64,000 bases of DNA, from NCBI RefSeq assembly GCF_026891935.1, contig NZ_JAPTGC010000003.1, positions 62,001 to 126,000 of the forward strand. The letters run 5' to 3'. The notes below the pieces were generated by a model that was not told where the DNA came from, made no database searches, and saw only the letters and a list, made by a program, of their open reading frames with translations. Both the position numbers and the translations under genes were made by a program. Positions 61,247-64,000 of this stretch are shown one piece after another. The stretch is from Methanocorpusculum vombati. GTDB taxonomy: Archaea; Halobacteriota; Methanomicrobia; Methanomicrobiales; Methanocorpusculaceae. Numbering within the stretch: position 1 is the stretch's first letter; each line of letters opens with the position of its first letter.

Positions 61247-62389
61247 TTATCTCCGGGAAAGGATGAGGGCAGCCGCTCCCAGAATACCAAGTACCGGCAC
61301 AACAGCACCAACCGGGCTCTGGGTTGCGGAGGGACCTGCACCGGTACCGAAGCTGTCGGAAAGTTTGGGATCCTCGGCAAAGGAAACCACATTCTTTGCA
61401 GTAAGATAGACCGTTCCGCTTACACCTTCCTTGGTCGGATAGACTTTCAGGTGGACGGTTGCATCGCTTGCCGTGATGGTGATGGTCTCATCGGAGTTTT
61501 CATCCTTGTTGTTTACACGGGTGACCGACCCGCCGTTGACGGTGTACTCAATCGTCCAGTCGGTTCCGCGGAATGCAGTGATGGTTGCATCTCCGGTTCC
61601 GGTTTTCACCGCAAAGTATGCCGGCTTGTCAGATGATACTTCTGCATTTGCGGTCAGCGTCTTTCCGGCAGAAGTCGGGGTTGCGGTAGTGGTCGCAGAA
61701 GTGGTTGCGCTTCCGCTCATCAGCGTGTAGGTCAGAAGACCAATGTAGCCGTCTTTATCCTTGACAACGACCTGATAGACACCGGCACCCGTTGCCGGAA
61801 GCTTCTCGGAGAACTGGCCGTTTTCATCAGTTCCAACCCAGGTCGGGCCGTACACAACACGGCCGTCGGTGGTGGTTCCCTCATACATCGTCAGCTCCAC
61901 ACCTCTGCCGCCGGTTGCACTTGCTTTGCCGGAAACCTGCACCTCCTCGGTTGAGTACTGGACTCTGGGCGCGGTACTGGTCAGCTCTCCGGTCCGGTCA
62001 ACGAGCTGGACGGTAAACCAGTTGCGTTTGCTGCCGAACGGGTAGTCTTTTGGTTCCTGAACGGTTACGGTGTACATCCCGCCGGCCAGTTCCCAAGTCT
62101 CAAAGGTAGTTCCGAAATGTCCGTCAGACTGAATAATAACTGATTTTGATTCAATAGAATTTCCACCGGATTTTGCGAGCACAATACGCATGGTGGCTCC
62201 GGCAGGGATATTGTCGGTTACACAATCAACAACAATCTGGGATCCCACTCCCATTTTTAACGTGGCGGTCTGACTGTCCGGCGTGATGAAGTCAAATGAG
62301 TATGCCGATACAGCTCCTGCAAAAGCCAGCAGGACAAGCAGACCGGCAGCGAGAAGGAGGATTCCTGTTTTTCTCGTACCGTTGTTCAT
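61247..62389 (-). CDS. S-layer-like exported surface protein (Methanomicrobiales type)
   Basis: 380 residues. Signal peptide at residues about 8-29 (ILLLAAGLLVLLAFAGAVSA). Beta-sandwich-rich mature domains follow: VVDCVTDNIPAGATMRIVL, EPKDYPFGSKRNWFTVQLV and, after a Thr/Ser-rich linker (GSATTSATTTATPTS), a second domain with VHLKVYPTKEGVSGTVYL. The C-terminus SPVGAVVPVLGILGAAALI plus Arg-Arg is a membrane anchor of the PGF-CTERM-like kind. It resembles the MEMAR_RS02690-type S-layer family as I remember it. A TATA-like CTATAAAG lies about 25 nt before the ATG. Confidence 0.8.
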   Translation of the reverse strand: MNNGTRKTGILLLAAGLLVLLAFAGAVSAYSFDFITPDSQTATLKMGVGSQIVVDCVTDNIPAGATMRIVLAKSGGNSIESKSVIIQSDGHFGTTFETWELAGGMYTVTVQEPKDYPFGSKRNWFTVQLVDRTGELTSTAPRVQYSTEEVQVSGKASATGGRGVELTMYEGTTTDGRVVYGPTWVGTDENGQFSEKLPATGAGVYQVVVKDKDGYIGLLTYTLMSGSATTSATTTATPTSAGKTLTANAEVSSDKPAYFAVKTGTGDATITAFRGTDWTIEYTVNGGSVTRVNNKDENSDETITITASDATVHLKVYPTKEGVSGTVYLTAKNVVSFAEDPKLSDSFGTGAGPSATQSPVGAVVPVLGILGAAALILSRR

Positions 62390-62476
62390 AATCTACTTAG
62401 TTATTTTCTTTATAGATAGGCTTTGCCGTTGGGAACCAAACTAAGATAATGCCAGCAGTACCATGAGATAAGAGTC

Positions 62477-63454
62477 ATGTCAGCACCAATAAAACCGCTT
62501 GCATCCTGGAAAGGGCAGGACAGATATTTTGGCGAAGTTCTGCCGTCCCTGACCGGTATTTTTCTTTCCGGCGGATGCAGCTGGAACCGCTGCCGAATGT
62601 GCGGCTACAAAAACGACCGGAACACCTGCGGCTCGCGTGAAGAACTCATCGCGCATATGAATGCCCAGATTTCCTGGATCGCGGAGAACTACGCTTCTGA
62701 CGAGTACGGACTTGGCAAGATCTTTACCTCCGGCAGCGTGTTTGACCCTGTCGAAGTCCCCCGTGAGATACTGGACTCCTTTGGGCATCTGTTTGCCGGA
62801 AAACCCGTAATTGCCGAATCGCGCGCCGAATATGTGACCGAGGATGCCCTTTCACGGTTCCTGTCCACTCTGGATCAGGGACAACCCCATCCGCTGACCG
62901 TAGCCATGGGTCTGGAAACCACGAACGACGCCATTCGGGAAAAGTCGATTGACAAGGGATTTTCCTTTGCAGACTTTATCCGCGCCGCAGACATCTGTCA
63001 TGCCGCGGGTGTCGGCGTGAAAGCGTATCTGATGATGAAACCGCTGTTCTTAACCGAGCGGGAAGCAATGGAGGATATGCAGAAATCCATTGCCGAGACT
63101 GCACCGTATGCGGATATGATCTCCATGAACCTGTGTACTGTCCAGGGAAGAACCGAGCTTGAACAGTACTGGCAGCGGGGATCGTTCCGCCCTCCGTATC
63201 TGTGGTCCGCGGTGAAGGTACTGCTGGACGCTGACACCAGCGTCGCCTGCGACCCGGTCGGCGGCGGATTCCGCCGCGGACCGCACAACTGCGGCACGTG
63301 CGACAAAGAGATTGTCGCCGCCATTAATGAGTACTCCCTCACCGCCGACAAGAGCGTTCTTCAGGCGGTTTGGGACGCGGGATGTTCCTGCAAAAAAGAA
63401 TGGGAGTATGTTCTTGACAACGAAACGTCGTGGAACATGCCCCTAACCGAATAA
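62477..63454 (+). CDS. raSEA: Archaeosine synthesis radical SAM protein RaSEA
   Basis: 325 residues. LSGGCSWNRCRMCGYKND near residue 31 carries the cluster cysteines, with CX4CX2C spacing rather than the common CX3CX2C. AMGLETTNDAIREKSIDKG and VGVKAYLMMKPLFL fit the Elp3-like family of RaSEA. A C-terminal zinc-like part has HNCGTCDKE and CSCKKEW. With ArcS it converts lysine-preQ0 in tRNA position 15 to archaeosine. ArcS is not in this window. Nine T residues follow the stop, convergent with the next gene. Confidence 0.9.
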   Translation: MSAPIKPLASWKGQDRYFGEVLPSLTGIFLSGGCSWNRCRMCGYKNDRNTCGSREELIAHMNAQISWIAENYASDEYGLGKIFTSGSVFDPVEVPREILDSFGHLFAGKPVIAESRAEYVTEDALSRFLSTLDQGQPHPLTVAMGLETTNDAIREKSIDKGFSFADFIRAADICHAAGVGVKAYLMMKPLFLTEREAMEDMQKSIAETAPYADMISMNLCTVQGRTELEQYWQRGSFRPPYLWSAVKVLLDADTSVACDPVGGGFRRGPHNCGTCDKEIVAAINEYSLTADKSVLQAVWDAGCSCKKEWEYVLDNETSWNMPLTE

Positions 63455-63463
63455 TTTTTTTTT
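63455..63463. terminator. Shared T/A-run between convergent genes
   Basis: Nine T residues directly after the TAA stop of RaSEA on the plus strand, and one base before the opposing stop at 63465. Likely a terminator for the plus-strand gene. Confidence 0.45.
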
Positions 63464-63464
63464 C

Positions 63465-64000
63465 TTACGCCGACAGTTCCCGCAGCTCGGCGAGCAGCAG
63501 CGGCATAAACGTTCCCGCATCACTGACCATACCAATTGCCTGCGACGTCCCGCGGTCCATCAGCTTCGTCACCGACGCAGGATTAATATCCACACAGATC
63601 GTCTTCACATGCGAAGGAAGCAGATTCCCGACCGCAACAGAATGCAGAAGCGTTGCAACCATTAAAACCATGCCGAGTTCGGGGATATGTTTTCGCATGG
63701 CATCCTGTGCTTCGATAACATTCTGGATCACATCCGGCATCGGCCCGTCATCGCGGATGGACCCGGCAAGAACAAACGGCACATGATTCTTAATACACTC
63801 ATACATAATACCGCTCTTCACGAGTCCGGTCTGCACCGCGGCATAGATTGATCCTGCATCCATGATCTTGTTGATCGTGTAAAGGTGATGACGGTGCCCG
63901 CCACTGACAAGTTCTCCGGTACGCAGATCCATCCCCAACGACGTCCCGAAGATACTGTACTCAAGATCATGTGTCGCAAGTGCGTTCCCGGCGAACAGCA
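63465..64000 (-). CDS. LOR/SDH-type (TIGR00300-like) enzyme, C-terminal part
   Basis: The C-terminal 177 residues of a protein whose start lies beyond position 64000. Recognisable parts are [18 protein letters not shown] at the window edge, [35 protein letters not shown] and [18 protein letters not shown]. This is the conserved block shared with the bifunctional lysine-ketoglutarate reductase/saccharopine dehydrogenase region, and with an archaeal family of which, from memory, one member was described as an ornithine cyclodeaminase. The N-terminal half needed to choose between these is missing. Confidence 0.8.
   Translation of the reverse strand, partial: LFAGNALATHDLEYSIFGTSLGMDLRTGELVSGGHRHHLYTINKIMDAGSIYAAVQTGLVKSGIMYECIKNHVPFVLAGSIRDDGPMPDVIQNVIEAQDAMRKHIPELGMVLMVATLLHSVAVGNLLPSHVKTICVDINPASVTKLMDRGTSQAIGMVSDAGTFMPLLLAELRELSA

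Overview
The window reads as a chromosome segment of a methanogenic euryarchaeon. The order Methanomicrobiales, and a Methanocorpusculum-like genome, is my best guess from memory of gene families; I ran no search. Archaeal markers are two PAN proteasomal ATPases, archaeal DnaG primase, archaeal-type TpiA, archaeal MBF1, an FtsZ2-like FtsZ beside a CdrS-like regulator, RaSEA of archaeosine synthesis, DUF373 and DUF4013 membrane proteins, CobY, and a Methanomicrobiales-type S-layer-like protein. Base composition is near half GC by eye, with a more AT-rich patch around 23.5-25.7 kb. No CRISPR array, rRNA, transposase or prophage was seen.

Layout. 1-3.7 kb: an ABC importer of the B12/iron class, with a TIM-barrel enzyme overlapping its 3' end, and an SMC-like ATPase gene abutting tRNA-Leu. 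3.9-6 kb: two DUF4013 membrane proteins with the wreck of a third between them. 6-11 kb: purH, uvrB, tpiA and mbf1. 11-13.7 kb: PAN-1 and an MgtE-type transporter. 13.8-16 kb: a surface adhesin-like protein and a 56-bp perfect palindrome. 16-23.5 kb: mutS-mutL followed without a gap by a second B12/iron-type ABC importer. 23.5-25.7 kb: an accessory patch with an unknown secreted protein. 25.7-30.3 kb: AmmeMemoRadiSam enzyme, small unknowns, DUF373 and a coiled-coil protein. 30.5-34 kb: cdrS-ftsZ2, divergent from cobD-cobY. 34-41.6 kb: PAN-2 and a polyphosphate operon (ppk, CHAD-phosphoesterase fusion, ppx). 41.9-46.2 kb: adenine deaminase operon, an unknown secreted protein and an aldehyde dehydrogenase. 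46.2-53.5 kb: tRNA-Arg, a lipoprotein, two tandem MFS exporters, a U32 protein, an iron-sulfur flavoprotein and an RHH regulator. 53.5-58 kb: cobQ, dnaG, an orphan pilin and a NifX-like metal protein. 58-61 kb: hypC-hypA-hypE-pyrC. 61-64 kb: tRNA-Ser, an S-layer-like protein, RaSEA and the end of a LOR/SDH-type enzyme.

How genes work together. Cobalamin is served by cobD, cobY and cobQ and possibly by the two importers. The hyp genes mature [NiFe] hydrogenase. The ppk-CHAD/phosphoesterase-ppx operon makes, binds and degrades polyphosphate. The two PANs feed the 20S proteasome, but only PAN-2 carries a clear HbYX gate-opening tail. The most striking regulatory structure is a run of six 11-bp direct repeats (32147-32212) between the start codon and the TATA box of the cdrS-ftsZ2 pair, which looks like an operator for the ribbon-helix-helix protein encoded there. 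Several intergenic elements recur within the window (35796/52258 and 27791/41711) and are not explained by genes.
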